From the NCBI GenBank assembly GCA_031254675.1, contig JAIRTV010000216.1, positions 1 to 18,786 on the forward strand: a DNA stretch of 18,786 nucleotides. Direction: 5' to 3'. Origin of the DNA: Planctomycetaceae bacterium. Lineage in GTDB: Bacteria > Planctomycetota > Planctomycetia > Pirellulales > Thermoguttaceae. This document shows, in pieces, positions 1 to 6,790 of this stretch (position 1 is its first letter; every line of letters begins with the position of its first letter). Both the position numbers and the translations under genes were made by a program. The notes beneath the pieces were generated by a model. It was not told the DNA's origin. It saw only the letters and a program-made list of their open reading frames with translations, and ran no database searches.

Positions 1-135
1 ACACTAAAACCGGTCAAGTCGCCCTATCAATTCCCAGAAAAACTCATCAACCAGAACGTTATTGTTACGATCCACGATCACGGTGTTAATCGTTTCGTTT
101 TTCGCATTACCGCCGAGGAAATCACTTGGGAATAA
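1..135 (+). CDS. C-terminal end of an unidentified protein (partial)
   Basis: The first frame is open from base 1 and ends at TAA 133-135, giving 44 residues that finish with FVFRITAEEITWE. The start lies outside the window. The composition is that of an ordinary soluble protein, with alternating hydrophobic and charged residues, and the frame stops directly before a hairpin, as a real gene end would. I do not recognise a family from so short a piece. Confidence 0.55.
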   Translation, partial: TLKPVKSPYQFPEKLINQNVIVTIHDHGVNRFVFRITAEEITWE

Positions 136-164
136 CAATCAGCCAACATTGGTTGTTGTGATTG
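136..164 (+). terminator. possible terminator directly after the first stop codon
   Basis: Starting one base after the TAA, CAATCA (136-141) can pair with TGATTG (159-164), with a short inner CAAC/GTTG stem, and the next bases are attttataattttt. The stem is interrupted, so this is a modest candidate. The stronger hairpin at 188-261 may do the work instead or as well. Confidence 0.35.
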
Positions 165-187
165 ATTTTATAATTTTTGTGTTTATT

Positions 188-270
188 AGTCCGCGGATCA
201 ACGTCAATTCTCACAGATTATTTTTGAAACAATCTGCGTCAATTAACGTTATCAGCGGACTATTTTTTAT
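188..270 (+). terminator. long imperfect hairpin followed by a T-rich tract
   Basis: Bases 188-219 and 231-261 form arms of about 31 bases that match at about 26 positions (outer part AGTCCGC/GCGGACT, inner part CAGATT/AATCTG) around an 11-base loop. The sequence tattttttat follows at 261-270. It can work as a rho-independent terminator for the gene ending at 135. The arms are longer than a usual terminator, so a small inverted-repeat element is the alternative. Confidence 0.55.
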
Positions 271-327
271 TGGTTTACCTTTTTGAAACAATGAGATTTT
301 CGATTTAAAATCATTGGACTCTTTGTC

Positions 328-356
328 TTGCAATTTCAAAACGAATCAAGTATATT
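328..356 (+). promoter_or_regulatory. sigma70-like promoter for the glycosyltransferase gene
   Basis: TTGCAA at 328-333 and TATATT at 351-356 are separated by exactly 17 bases. Transcription would begin near 363 and leave an untranslated leader of about 90 bases before ATG 454. The same -35 box and spacing recur before the TPR gene (1946-1974), which supports both. Within the gene-free stretch 136-453 the other visible items are the two hairpins listed above and a weaker stem at 289-316. Confidence 0.5.
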
Positions 357-453
357 CACAAATACATTCAATTTTTTGTTTTGATACATTGGGTACAATA
401 AAACAATCGTCTCAGAACGATTTTTATTTTCTGTAACTTATTTATTGCAACAC

Positions 454-1872
454 ATGTCGAGATTTTCGATTCTCATTCCGGTTTACAACGAGCAAGCGTA
501 TTTGGAACGTCTTGTGGAACGTGTTGTTGCCGCTTGGCTTCCTGAAGGTTTAGAAAAAGAAATTATTATTGTCAATGACGCATCAAAAGATCGAACATCG
601 GAAGTCATTCGAAAACTTTGTGAACGTTATCCCATGATTCGGACATTCGAACAGCCAACGAATCAAGGTAAAGGTGCGGCTATTCGTCGGGCGATTGAGG
701 AGATGACCGGCGATTTTGCGATTATTCAAGACGCTGATCTGGAATACGACCCCAACGAATATCATCTTATCCTCAAACCGTTGCTGGAAGGTTATGCCGA
801 TGTGGTTTATGGTTCGCGGTTTGCCAGTCGCGAAATGCGGAAAGTGTTGTTTTATCATCATAAAATTGGAAACTATTTGTTGACATTTCTTTCAAATTTA
901 GTTACAGGACTCGATTTAACCGATATGGAAACATGTTACAAAGCATTTCGAGGACATGTTTTGAAATCAATTCCGCTTCGTTCAAATCGTTTTGGAATCG
1001 AACCGGAAATAACGGTTAAAATTGCCAAACGCGGATTGAATGTTTATGAAGTTCCGATTAGTTATCATGGGCGAAAATACAGTGAAGGGAAAAAAATCGG
1101 TTGGAAGGATGGAATCAGCGCCGTTTGGACAATCCTGAAATATTGGTTTCTCGACGACTACGCCAAAGAATCGGATGTGCTTCAGGTTAAAAATTCACCG
1201 GATAGTCTTCGGCGTTATTATCATCATATTGTTCGCTGTTCGTTGCCTTATTTGGGTAACAAAATCTTTGAACTGGAAAGTCATGTCGGTCTCGTTTCAC
1301 AACTCCTGCCGCAACGCGAAAAACTTGTCGTTTCGGATCATCGTCACGAATGTGTCCGGTTTCTCGAAAATCTTTACGATGGCAATGCTGTTGTTACGGT
1401 AATGCACTTCGATCCCGATTCCAATGCGAATACGGATCAACCCGTATTCGACAAAGAATTTGATTCGGTGTTGTATGTTCACGGTCTTCAGAAAACGGAA
1501 AATGATTCGGCAACATTGCAACAAATTTACAAAATGTTACGTTCCGGCGGGAACTTGATTCTGGTGGTTCCGCAACATCCCTCGTTATTTTGTGAACTTG
1601 ACAAAACGCTTGGCTATCGGAAACGTTACACAAAACAGAATATCCGTCAACTTTGTCGGGAGACTGGTTTTCGTATTGTAAAATGTCGAAGTGTTCACAC
1701 GGCGGCTTATTTTTCATGGTTGTTCAATGGTATTTTTTTCCGCCGTTCCAAAATTGGGAAAGTACAACTCAAAATTCTAAATATGTTGATTCCGTTTTCC
1801 GATTTGTTATCGTTACTGTTGCCGGGCGGTAATCTTTTTGTTGTTGCAGAAAAAATAGAAACAACAAGTTAG
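454..1872 (+). CDS. bifunctional glycosyltransferase family 2 / class I SAM methyltransferase-like protein
   Basis: The N-terminal part is a GT-A fold glycosyltransferase 2 of the dolichyl-phosphate-mannose/undecaprenyl-phosphate sugar transferase kind. It shows FSILIPVYNE near the start, the nucleotide-binding IIIVNDASKDRT around residue 40, and the metal-binding IIQDADLEYDP around residue 90. Such enzymes transfer a sugar from a nucleotide donor, often to a lipid carrier, at the inner face of the membrane. From about residue 260 the protein continues into a region with the late part of a methyltransferase fold (LRSGGNLILVVPQHPSLF, then an ELDKTLGYRKRYT segment and LFVVAEK at the end). The usual glycine-rich SAM loop is replaced by IFELESHVGLVSQLL, so activity of this half is doubtful. 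I chose ATG 454; a TTG nine bases upstream is in frame but neither start has a ribosome site. The fusion itself is known in other bacteria. Confidence 0.85.
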   Translation: MSRFSILIPVYNEQAYLERLVERVVAAWLPEGLEKEIIIVNDASKDRTSEVIRKLCERYPMIRTFEQPTNQGKGAAIRRAIEEMTGDFAIIQDADLEYDPNEYHLILKPLLEGYADVVYGSRFASREMRKVLFYHHKIGNYLLTFLSNLVTGLDLTDMETCYKAFRGHVLKSIPLRSNRFGIEPEITVKIAKRGLNVYEVPISYHGRKYSEGKKIGWKDGISAVWTILKYWFLDDYAKESDVLQVKNSPDSLRRYYHHIVRCSLPYLGNKIFELESHVGLVSQLLPQREKLVVSDHRHECVRFLENLYDGNAVVTVMHFDPDSNANTDQPVFDKEFDSVLYVHGLQKTENDSATLQQIYKMLRSGGNLILVVPQHPSLFCELDKTLGYRKRYTKQNIRQLCRETGFRIVKCRSVHTAAYFSWLFNGIFFRRSKIGKVQLKILNMLIPFSDLLSLLLPGGNLFVVAEKIETTS

Positions 1873-1945
1873 CGAAGAGAAATCGCCCAACTAAAGTTGA
1901 TCTTTTAACAAAAATCAAATATTCACTAAAATCAGACCTTACCCC

Positions 1946-1974
1946 TTGCAAAAAAAATGAAAAAATGATACTAT
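1946..1974 (+). promoter_or_regulatory. sigma70-like promoter for the TPR-alphaCTD gene
   Basis: TTGCAA (1946-1951) and TACTAT (1969-1974) are separated by 17 bases, and the -10 box is preceded by TGA, giving an extended -10 (TGNTACTAT). Transcription would start near 1981. The leader to ATG 2131 is about 150 bases and contains the palindrome at 2009-2025. Confidence 0.55.
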
Positions 1975-2008
1975 CTTAGAGATTTCTTTTTTGATAGGCT
2001 GTTTTCAC

Positions 2009-2025
2009 TTCGGAAACGTTCCGAA
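2009..2025 (+). promoter_or_regulatory. perfect palindrome/hairpin in the leader of the TPR-alphaCTD gene
   Basis: TTCGGAA and TTCCGAA flank three bases (ACG). As DNA this is an operator-like dyad about 30 bases downstream of the predicted transcription start. As RNA it is a 7-bp hairpin immediately before the upstream in-frame ATG 2026. There is no T tract, so it is not an ordinary terminator. A regulatory role is inferred only from position and symmetry. Confidence 0.4.
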
Positions 2026-2130
2026 ATGAATAGCACAAAAATATTGAATTGTCTGCAAAATTTCAGAGAAAATTCAATAAAATTAAAAATTAATTTTTAT
2101 TTTCTTGCTCAAAGGATAAAGAAAAACATC

Positions 2131-3462
2131 ATGGTCACATCGACGTTGGAATTTGATTTGAAACAAACAGTTTTGTTTGATGGTCCGTTTGGTCCGATTG
2201 AAACAGAACGATTGGCTCATGCTGTTCGCTGCGATTTCACTCAATTCGAGATTCTTCGTGATGCCATCAACGAATTGGAGTTGAAGGAATTACGCGAAGA
2301 ACTTAGTCCAGCCGGTCGAGTTCGGCTTGGAGTAAGTCTTTATTTGGCGGGAAGATACGAACTCGCAGCAACCGCACTCAAAAAAGGTGATAGTGGTGCT
2401 TTGACTTTGTATTATCTCGCCAAATCGTTTTTTGCGTTGCGGCGGTACGAAGAAGCCTTAAAACATTACGATCTTGCCCAAAAAGCCGGATACAGTGTTG
2501 ATGTCTGCCGTCTTGGAAAAGCGGAAGTTTATCGCTATCAAAATAACCCCGAAGAAAGTCTCAAAGAATTAGACAAACTTTCCGGCGCTATCGAACAAAC
2601 AGCAGAATATTTGTATCAACGCGGCGCAACAGTGGCAATGTATGGAAATCTAGACGAAGCAGTCAAATTGTACGAACGTGCTGTTGCCGCTGACAAAAAT
2701 CATCCGGGAGCGTTGTTTGGGCTTGCTCTAGAACGGGAACGCGGAGGATATGACGAAGAAGCTCTTGATTTGTATCGAAGAGCCTCCGTTCACTTTCCCG
2801 CCAATGTCGGAACATTGTTCAATCTTGGGCTGCTTTACGAAGATTTAGAACAATACGATCAAGCCGTGATCTGTTATCAACGAATTCTTGATTCTTATCC
2901 AACCAACCAAAGAGCAAGGCTTTTTCTTAAAGACGCCAGAGCATCCAGCGAAATGCATATTGACGAAGAAGCACAACGGAAAAAAGATCGGATGGGTCAA
3001 ATATTGAGTCTTCCGGTTTCTGATTTTGAACTTTCCGTGCGAAGTCGGAATTGCCTGAAATCAATGGGAATTACATCGCTTGGCGATCTTTGCGCTCACT
3101 CCGAACAAGACTTGCTCAACAGTAAAAATTTTGGCGAAACCAGTTTGGTTGAAATTCGTGAAATGTTGGCGCTCAAGGGGTTGCGTCTTGGGCAATTCGC
3201 ATCCGACAAGCAAACCTCAGAACCGGATGAAATCGAAACTCTAAGCCCCGACGAACAAGCAATCTTATTACGTCCGGTTACCGATTTGAATTTGTCGGTT
3301 CGGGCAAGAAAATGTATGAATCGATTGGGAATTCAGACGATTGGGGAACTCGTACGCAAAACAGCCGACGAATTACTCGAATGCAAAAATTTCGGCGTAA
3401 CCAGCCTCAAAGAAATTCGTGAAAGACTGACTGTCTATAATATCAAATTGCGTGGCGAATAA
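2131..3462 (+). CDS. tetratricopeptide-repeat protein with two RNA polymerase alpha-CTD-like domains
   Basis: The 443-residue product has a TPR array over roughly residues 60-265 (for example GALFGLALERERGGYDEEAL and VGTLFNLGLLYEDLEQYDQA). Two helix-hairpin-helix modules like the C-terminal domain of the RNA polymerase alpha subunit follow, at about 291-355 and 378-440. The first has ELSVRSRNCLK and NFGETSLVEIRE, the second NLSVRARKCMN and NFGVTSLKEIRE; the E. coli counterpart reads ELTVRSANCLK and NLGKKSLTEIKD. The arginine equal to alpha R265, important for UP-element DNA contact, is kept in both (R304, R391). The N268 equivalent is kept only in the first, and K298 is Thr in both. The protein may therefore bind DNA or imitate alpha, with TPRs as the partner platform; this is inference. 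An in-frame ATG at 2026 would add a poor 35-residue extension, so 2131 is preferred, with AAAGGA upstream but at a long spacing. Confidence 0.85.
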   Translation: MVTSTLEFDLKQTVLFDGPFGPIETERLAHAVRCDFTQFEILRDAINELELKELREELSPAGRVRLGVSLYLAGRYELAATALKKGDSGALTLYYLAKSFFALRRYEEALKHYDLAQKAGYSVDVCRLGKAEVYRYQNNPEESLKELDKLSGAIEQTAEYLYQRGATVAMYGNLDEAVKLYERAVAADKNHPGALFGLALERERGGYDEEALDLYRRASVHFPANVGTLFNLGLLYEDLEQYDQAVICYQRILDSYPTNQRARLFLKDARASSEMHIDEEAQRKKDRMGQILSLPVSDFELSVRSRNCLKSMGITSLGDLCAHSEQDLLNSKNFGETSLVEIREMLALKGLRLGQFASDKQTSEPDEIETLSPDEQAILLRPVTDLNLSVRARKCMNRLGIQTIGELVRKTADELLECKNFGVTSLKEIRERLTVYNIKLRGE

Positions 3463-3473
3463 ATTAAATTATT

Positions 3474-3525
3474 GGTGGTTGGTGATTCGCAATTCGTTTG
3501 TGTTCCCAACCACCTATTTTAATTT
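3474..3525 (+). terminator. strong rho-independent terminator after the TPR-alphaCTD gene
   Basis: GGTGGTTGG (3474-3482) pairs perfectly with CCAACCACC (3506-3514). The stem is flanked by A/T-rich sequence that continues the pairing, and it is followed by tattttaatttt. It starts 12 bases after the stop codon at 3462. Confidence 0.75.
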
Positions 3526-3544
3526 TACTGACCACGAAAACATT

Positions 3545-3572
3545 TTGTCTTAATCTTATGATTTGTTATGCT
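3545..3572 (+). promoter_or_regulatory. possible promoter for the GNAT gene
   Basis: TTGTCT (3545-3550) and TATGCT (3567-3572) are spaced by 16 bases, with a TGT just before the -10 as in extended -10 promoters. It lies between the upstream terminator and the acetyltransferase gene, where a promoter is needed. Confidence 0.4.
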
Positions 3573-3635
3573 TATTTAAATTGCAATCGTATGCGATTTT
3601 AGTTGAGAGGATATGTCGTTAGCCGTACAGATTTT

Positions 3636-4616
3636 ATGTTGACAATTCGTCCGTATCGCAATGAAGACCCTCCGCGTTTGCTATCGCTTTGGAAAAAGAG
3701 CCAACAACAAGGAACACGAACTCGATTGATGCCGTTTTCTATGAACACGTTGCAGATGCAAATGTTGGGGATTCCATTTTTTGATCGGCGTTCTATTCTT
3801 GTTGCGTTTGAAAATCAGGAGCCGGTGGGCTATATTCACACAACTCTCGCTCCAACAGCGGACGGTCTCAATCTGAATCGTCGTTCCGCTCACATTTGTT
3901 TTCTTTGTGTTGATCCGATTTATCAAGACCTTTGGGGAGTTGCCCGCGCATTGCTTCGAGCCGGTGAGCAATATCTTGCCCAACAAGGTGTTGAAGAAAT
4001 TTATGGAGGTTCTCCACGACCTTCTGCTCCGTTTTATATTGGGTTTTATGGCGGTAGCGAACCAATCGCTTTGTTTGATTCTGATCAATATCTAATTCAA
4101 GTTTTTCTGGAAGCGGGTTATCAGATTTTTAAGAATACGGCTCGTTTTCATTTGGATTTGTCCGACTATATTCCGCCCATGACTTCGGCAATGGTTCAAT
4201 GGCATTCTCGGCTTGATGTTGAATTTAACGAGATGCCAAAACCCAAAACATGGTGGGAAGCTTGTGCTTACGCTAATTTTGAATGGATTGAGGCGACCGC
4301 GTTTTTGAGTAGTCTCCACCGACCGGTTGCTCGAATTCGGGTGCGGATTGCGAATCCCGACGTGGACGACTCCCAAGTTTTGTATGGTGGTACGTGGGAT
4401 GCCGGTTTAATGGATGTTCGAGTTCACCCTGATTTTTATCGTCAAGGTGTTGCGGCGTACACGCTTGCTGAAATGCTTCGCTATCTTGTTGGAAAGAATC
4501 AAATTAGGCAAATTGAAGCCCATATCGATGAAGATTCTGCGTTGATGTATCCTCTTCTCAGGTCGTTGCTTTGGAGTCAGATTGACACCGGCAAAATTTT
4601 CCGAAAAGAGATTTAA
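3636..4616 (+). CDS. tandem-domain GNAT N-acetyltransferase
   Basis: The 326-residue protein has two GNAT-like halves. The first begins LTIRPYRNEDPPRLLSLW and has a strand with VGYIHTT and a helix region ICFLCVDPIYQDLWGVARALL (83-107), where the acetyl-CoA loop is degenerate. The second (about 230-326) has the clear motif A MDVRVHPDFYRQGVAAYTL, in which the R-Q-G-V-A loop would hold the pyrophosphate of acetyl-CoA. Tandem GNATs of this plan often keep one working and one structural or ligand-binding half, as in the mycothiol synthase type. The substrate cannot be told. The start is uncertain: ATG 3636 begins right at the domain but has no close ribosome site, while a TTG at 3603 would add 11 residues. 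The neighbours are not functionally related, and the gene is probably transcribed alone. Confidence 0.8.
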   Translation: MLTIRPYRNEDPPRLLSLWKKSQQQGTRTRLMPFSMNTLQMQMLGIPFFDRRSILVAFENQEPVGYIHTTLAPTADGLNLNRRSAHICFLCVDPIYQDLWGVARALLRAGEQYLAQQGVEEIYGGSPRPSAPFYIGFYGGSEPIALFDSDQYLIQVFLEAGYQIFKNTARFHLDLSDYIPPMTSAMVQWHSRLDVEFNEMPKPKTWWEACAYANFEWIEATAFLSSLHRPVARIRVRIANPDVDDSQVLYGGTWDAGLMDVRVHPDFYRQGVAAYTLAEMLRYLVGKNQIRQIEAHIDEDSALMYPLLRSLLWSQIDTGKIFRKEI

Positions 4617-4632
4617 ACCCGCAACATGGTTC

Positions 4633-4660
4633 TTCCTTTATGAAAAAAATCGGATATACT
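4633..4660 (+). promoter_or_regulatory. weak promoter candidate upstream of the disordered-protein gene
   Basis: A good -10 hexamer TATACT (4655-4660) has only a poor -35 match, TTCCTT (4633-4638), at 16 bases. It is the best candidate seen in the 140-base gap before the gene at 4757. Confidence 0.22.
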
Positions 4661-4756
4661 CTTAGACTTGTTCCCAACACGAATTGCCCGCGAATTACTA
4701 ATAATTCCTTTACGCACTACACTTAACTCCCACACATTTAACCTATTAATTTTTAT

Positions 4757-6391
4757 ATGAAAAAAGAGATGTCTTCAACTGATCGTTGGACGGAAATTGC
4801 TTCCCAAATTGGCGGGATGAATCATTCGGAAGTTCCTGATATGGAAGAAGCAGGAGCGACGGTTGCCCAAAATCAACCGGAAATAATTGCCAATCCGCCG
4901 GCAATTCGTATGGAAAAGGTTGCTCATGTTGAACCGGATTCCTTTGGCAAAGGACTTTTGGAAGAAACTCTCCCAACTGAAACAGCAAATACCACAGAAG
5001 AAACTCCGCCGCCAGCATCGAAAAATCGCGATATAAAAAAGAAATTCTTCGAACGGTTTCCCAGAATCAATTTGTTCGGAAGTTCTACAAAAGCGACGTT
5101 GGAGGCGGTAGTCGAAGGAGTAAAATCTCCTTCGTTGAGCGGAAAATCGTTCACTTCGAGTAAACTGGAAAAAGTTCCGGTTTCTGACTATGCGTCGAAA
5201 ATAGACAAAAAATCGAGCCATTCTGATTTTGAAACGGCAAGTGTTAATCGTTCGGTTTCGGATGAAATCCGTGCCGAGGAAAATTTACCCAACACAAATC
5301 CGTTGCCCAACACACAACCTGAAGTGTTTTCGCACAGTGACAACGTTCCTGAACAAACAATTTGTTCGGAGCAATCCGCGCGGGCGATTGTGGATATTTT
5401 GGATCCTTGGTCGCAGGTTGCGTCTCAAGTGGGTGCGTTGACCAATCCGCACGCTCAATCGTTGCCGAGTTCGGATGTTGATTCGCATGTTGACTTGGAA
5501 TTGACGGCGAAGGTTGGCGATTCCGCAACTGTGGAAACCGGCAACACGAGAGAAAGTACCGAGAACACGGTTAATTCACACGGTCATTTTGATAAAAACG
5601 CAAAATATTACGTCAGAAAGCGACCATCGCGAAGTTTGCCATCCATGTTCGACGAGCCGACTCCCGAATCCGAAGAATCCGCAACGTTGAAAAATCTCAT
5701 GGAATCCGAACTTTATGCAACCGAAGCGGAAAAACGGTTGCGTTCGATTTTTAGTGAGGACGAGAAAGAAGTAACTACATCGGAGGAAGTGAATCACCCA
5801 GGACAAAACGCGAATTATTCGGACAAGCAACACAAAGAACATTACCGTTATTCGGAAAAACGCACGACAACCGTATCGCGTTATTCAGAAATTGAAGAGA
5901 GAGAGGAACCGCAACAATCACAAACCGCTCCTTCTGACACGGAACGTTCTGATCGTCATGAGGGCAGCCGCCAACATTCGCGTGAATTTGTTCGGGAACG
6001 TGGACGGCGCGGAACTCGTTTTGAGCAACATGGGGAGAAAACGGAATACAATATTCCTTCCAAGATTCCGAAATCGGATGTGGAATCTTATTTGGAAGCT
6101 GGTGAAGGGGCATGGGATATTGAGGAGTCTCAGCCAGTTGAACGTTCTCGTGGGCGACACCGACGCGGACGAAGTATTGAAAAGCATGTCAACAGGAAGG
6201 ACTATTTGTCGTCGAAATTGCCGACGAATATTTTTGAAACGTCATTAACTTCGAACGAAGAAAAGGAGTTGGTGCAGCTTCATAAAAACATTCCGAGTTG
6301 GGACGAAGCGATTGACTGTTTAATCGAAAATAATATCGCGCGTCATCTCCAATCTTCATCGCCCCGCAACAACAATAGCGGACGAAGATAA
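4757..6391 (+). CDS. long, mostly disordered charged protein with WxxxASQxG repeats and a PSWxEAI tail
   Basis: The 544-residue product is hydrophilic throughout, without signal peptide or membrane segment, and is rich in Ser, Glu, Arg and Asn. Three short non-random elements stand out. DRWTEIASQIGG at 9-20 and DPWSQVASQVGA at 216-227 are near-copies of one motif, 207 residues apart. A basic tract RSRGRHRRGR lies at 463-472. A helical C-terminus with NIPSWDEAIDCLIENNIARH is at 511-530; I recall tails of the form PSWxEAI from planctomycete hypothetical proteins, without being able to check. The pattern suggests a scaffold or a nucleic-acid-associated protein that docks partners through short motifs; this is inference. 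ATG 4757 is used; ATG 4769 is in frame and equally possible, and neither has a proper ribosome site. Confidence 0.75.
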   Translation: MKKEMSSTDRWTEIASQIGGMNHSEVPDMEEAGATVAQNQPEIIANPPAIRMEKVAHVEPDSFGKGLLEETLPTETANTTEETPPPASKNRDIKKKFFERFPRINLFGSSTKATLEAVVEGVKSPSLSGKSFTSSKLEKVPVSDYASKIDKKSSHSDFETASVNRSVSDEIRAEENLPNTNPLPNTQPEVFSHSDNVPEQTICSEQSARAIVDILDPWSQVASQVGALTNPHAQSLPSSDVDSHVDLELTAKVGDSATVETGNTRESTENTVNSHGHFDKNAKYYVRKRPSRSLPSMFDEPTPESEESATLKNLMESELYATEAEKRLRSIFSEDEKEVTTSEEVNHPGQNANYSDKQHKEHYRYSEKRTTTVSRYSEIEEREEPQQSQTAPSDTERSDRHEGSRQHSREFVRERGRRGTRFEQHGEKTEYNIPSKIPKSDVESYLEAGEGAWDIEESQPVERSRGRHRRGRSIEKHVNRKDYLSSKLPTNIFETSLTSNEEKELVQLHKNIPSWDEAIDCLIENNIARHLQSSSPRNNNSGRR

Positions 6392-6421
6392 ACTACAAGA
6401 GGAATTGTTTATTTTCGAGAC

Positions 6422-6449
6422 ATCACCTGCCTTGTGATAATTTTTTTAT
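6422..6449 (+). terminator. terminator after the disordered-protein gene
   Basis: ATCAC (6422-6426) pairs with GTGAT (6434-6438) over a 7-base loop, followed by aattttttta. It lies 30 bases after the stop at 6391. The stem is short but the T tract is good. Confidence 0.5.
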
Positions 6450-6607
6450 AAATGGTGAGCAACCTTTCGCCAAAGGACTTTCATCCGCGGTTGCATTGTC
6501 GCAAGACAATTCTGACCCTGTGTTGAGTTGGCAATGAGACTCGGCGCATCAATTCCATTGTAACCCTGTCGATTGTGTTCAATAGTGATCCGTTTTTGTT
6601 GCAGTCT
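6450..6607. other. gene-free stretch between convergent genes
   Basis: No convincing coding frame is seen. A 6-bp stem closed by a GCAA tetraloop (ATTGTC 6495-6500, GACAAT 6505-6510) and a small CCTTT/AAAGG stem (6463-6476) are present. Neither has a T tract on the minus strand, so termination of the minus-strand operon here is possible but not shown. Confidence 0.3.
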
Positions 6608-6790
6608 CTATTTTTGTTCACTATCTTTTACGGATTCGGATCGTTTTGAAGTCTTAGCCGGTTTGTCGTTGGCGTCAGGAAATTTATCGTAGCGGTACAG
6701 TGTCATTCCGATTCGCCGCGACCATTGTTTACCGCATTCCGTCTTCGCCAAAACTTGAAACACCGTCAATTTCGGTTGGCGTTTATTCAT
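6608..6790 (-). CDS. small basic protein translationally coupled to the permease gene
   Basis: The 60-residue product begins MNKRQPKLTVFQVLAKTE and ends in a charged Lys/Ser/Glu-rich tail. Its ATG (6790-6788) overlaps the TGA of the upstream permease gene (6789-6787) in an ATGA arrangement, which argues strongly that it is translated by re-initiation and is real. The N-terminal 40 residues contain Trp, Tyr, Cys and Arg in an order that looks folded, while the last 20 look disordered. I recognise no family. Because of the coupling it may act with the membrane protein or as a small cytosolic regulator; this is inference. Confidence 0.6.
   Translation of the reverse strand: MNKRQPKLTVFQVLAKTECGKQWSRRIGMTLYRYDKFPDANDKPAKTSKRSESVKDSEQK

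Noticed and set aside
62..286. Open frame of 74 codons on the plus strand
   Set aside because: It begins with TTG inside the real gene end at 135, runs through two hairpins and has no ribosome site, so it is treated as chance.
1888..1910. CAAC/GTTG stem with TTTT after the glycosyltransferase gene as terminator
   Set aside because: The stem is only four base pairs, too weak to call.
3613..3642. Nine-codon leader peptide overlapping the GNAT start, next to GAGAGGA
   Set aside because: The purine-rich site is only one base from its ATG, too close for normal initiation; kept only as a remote possibility for coupling.
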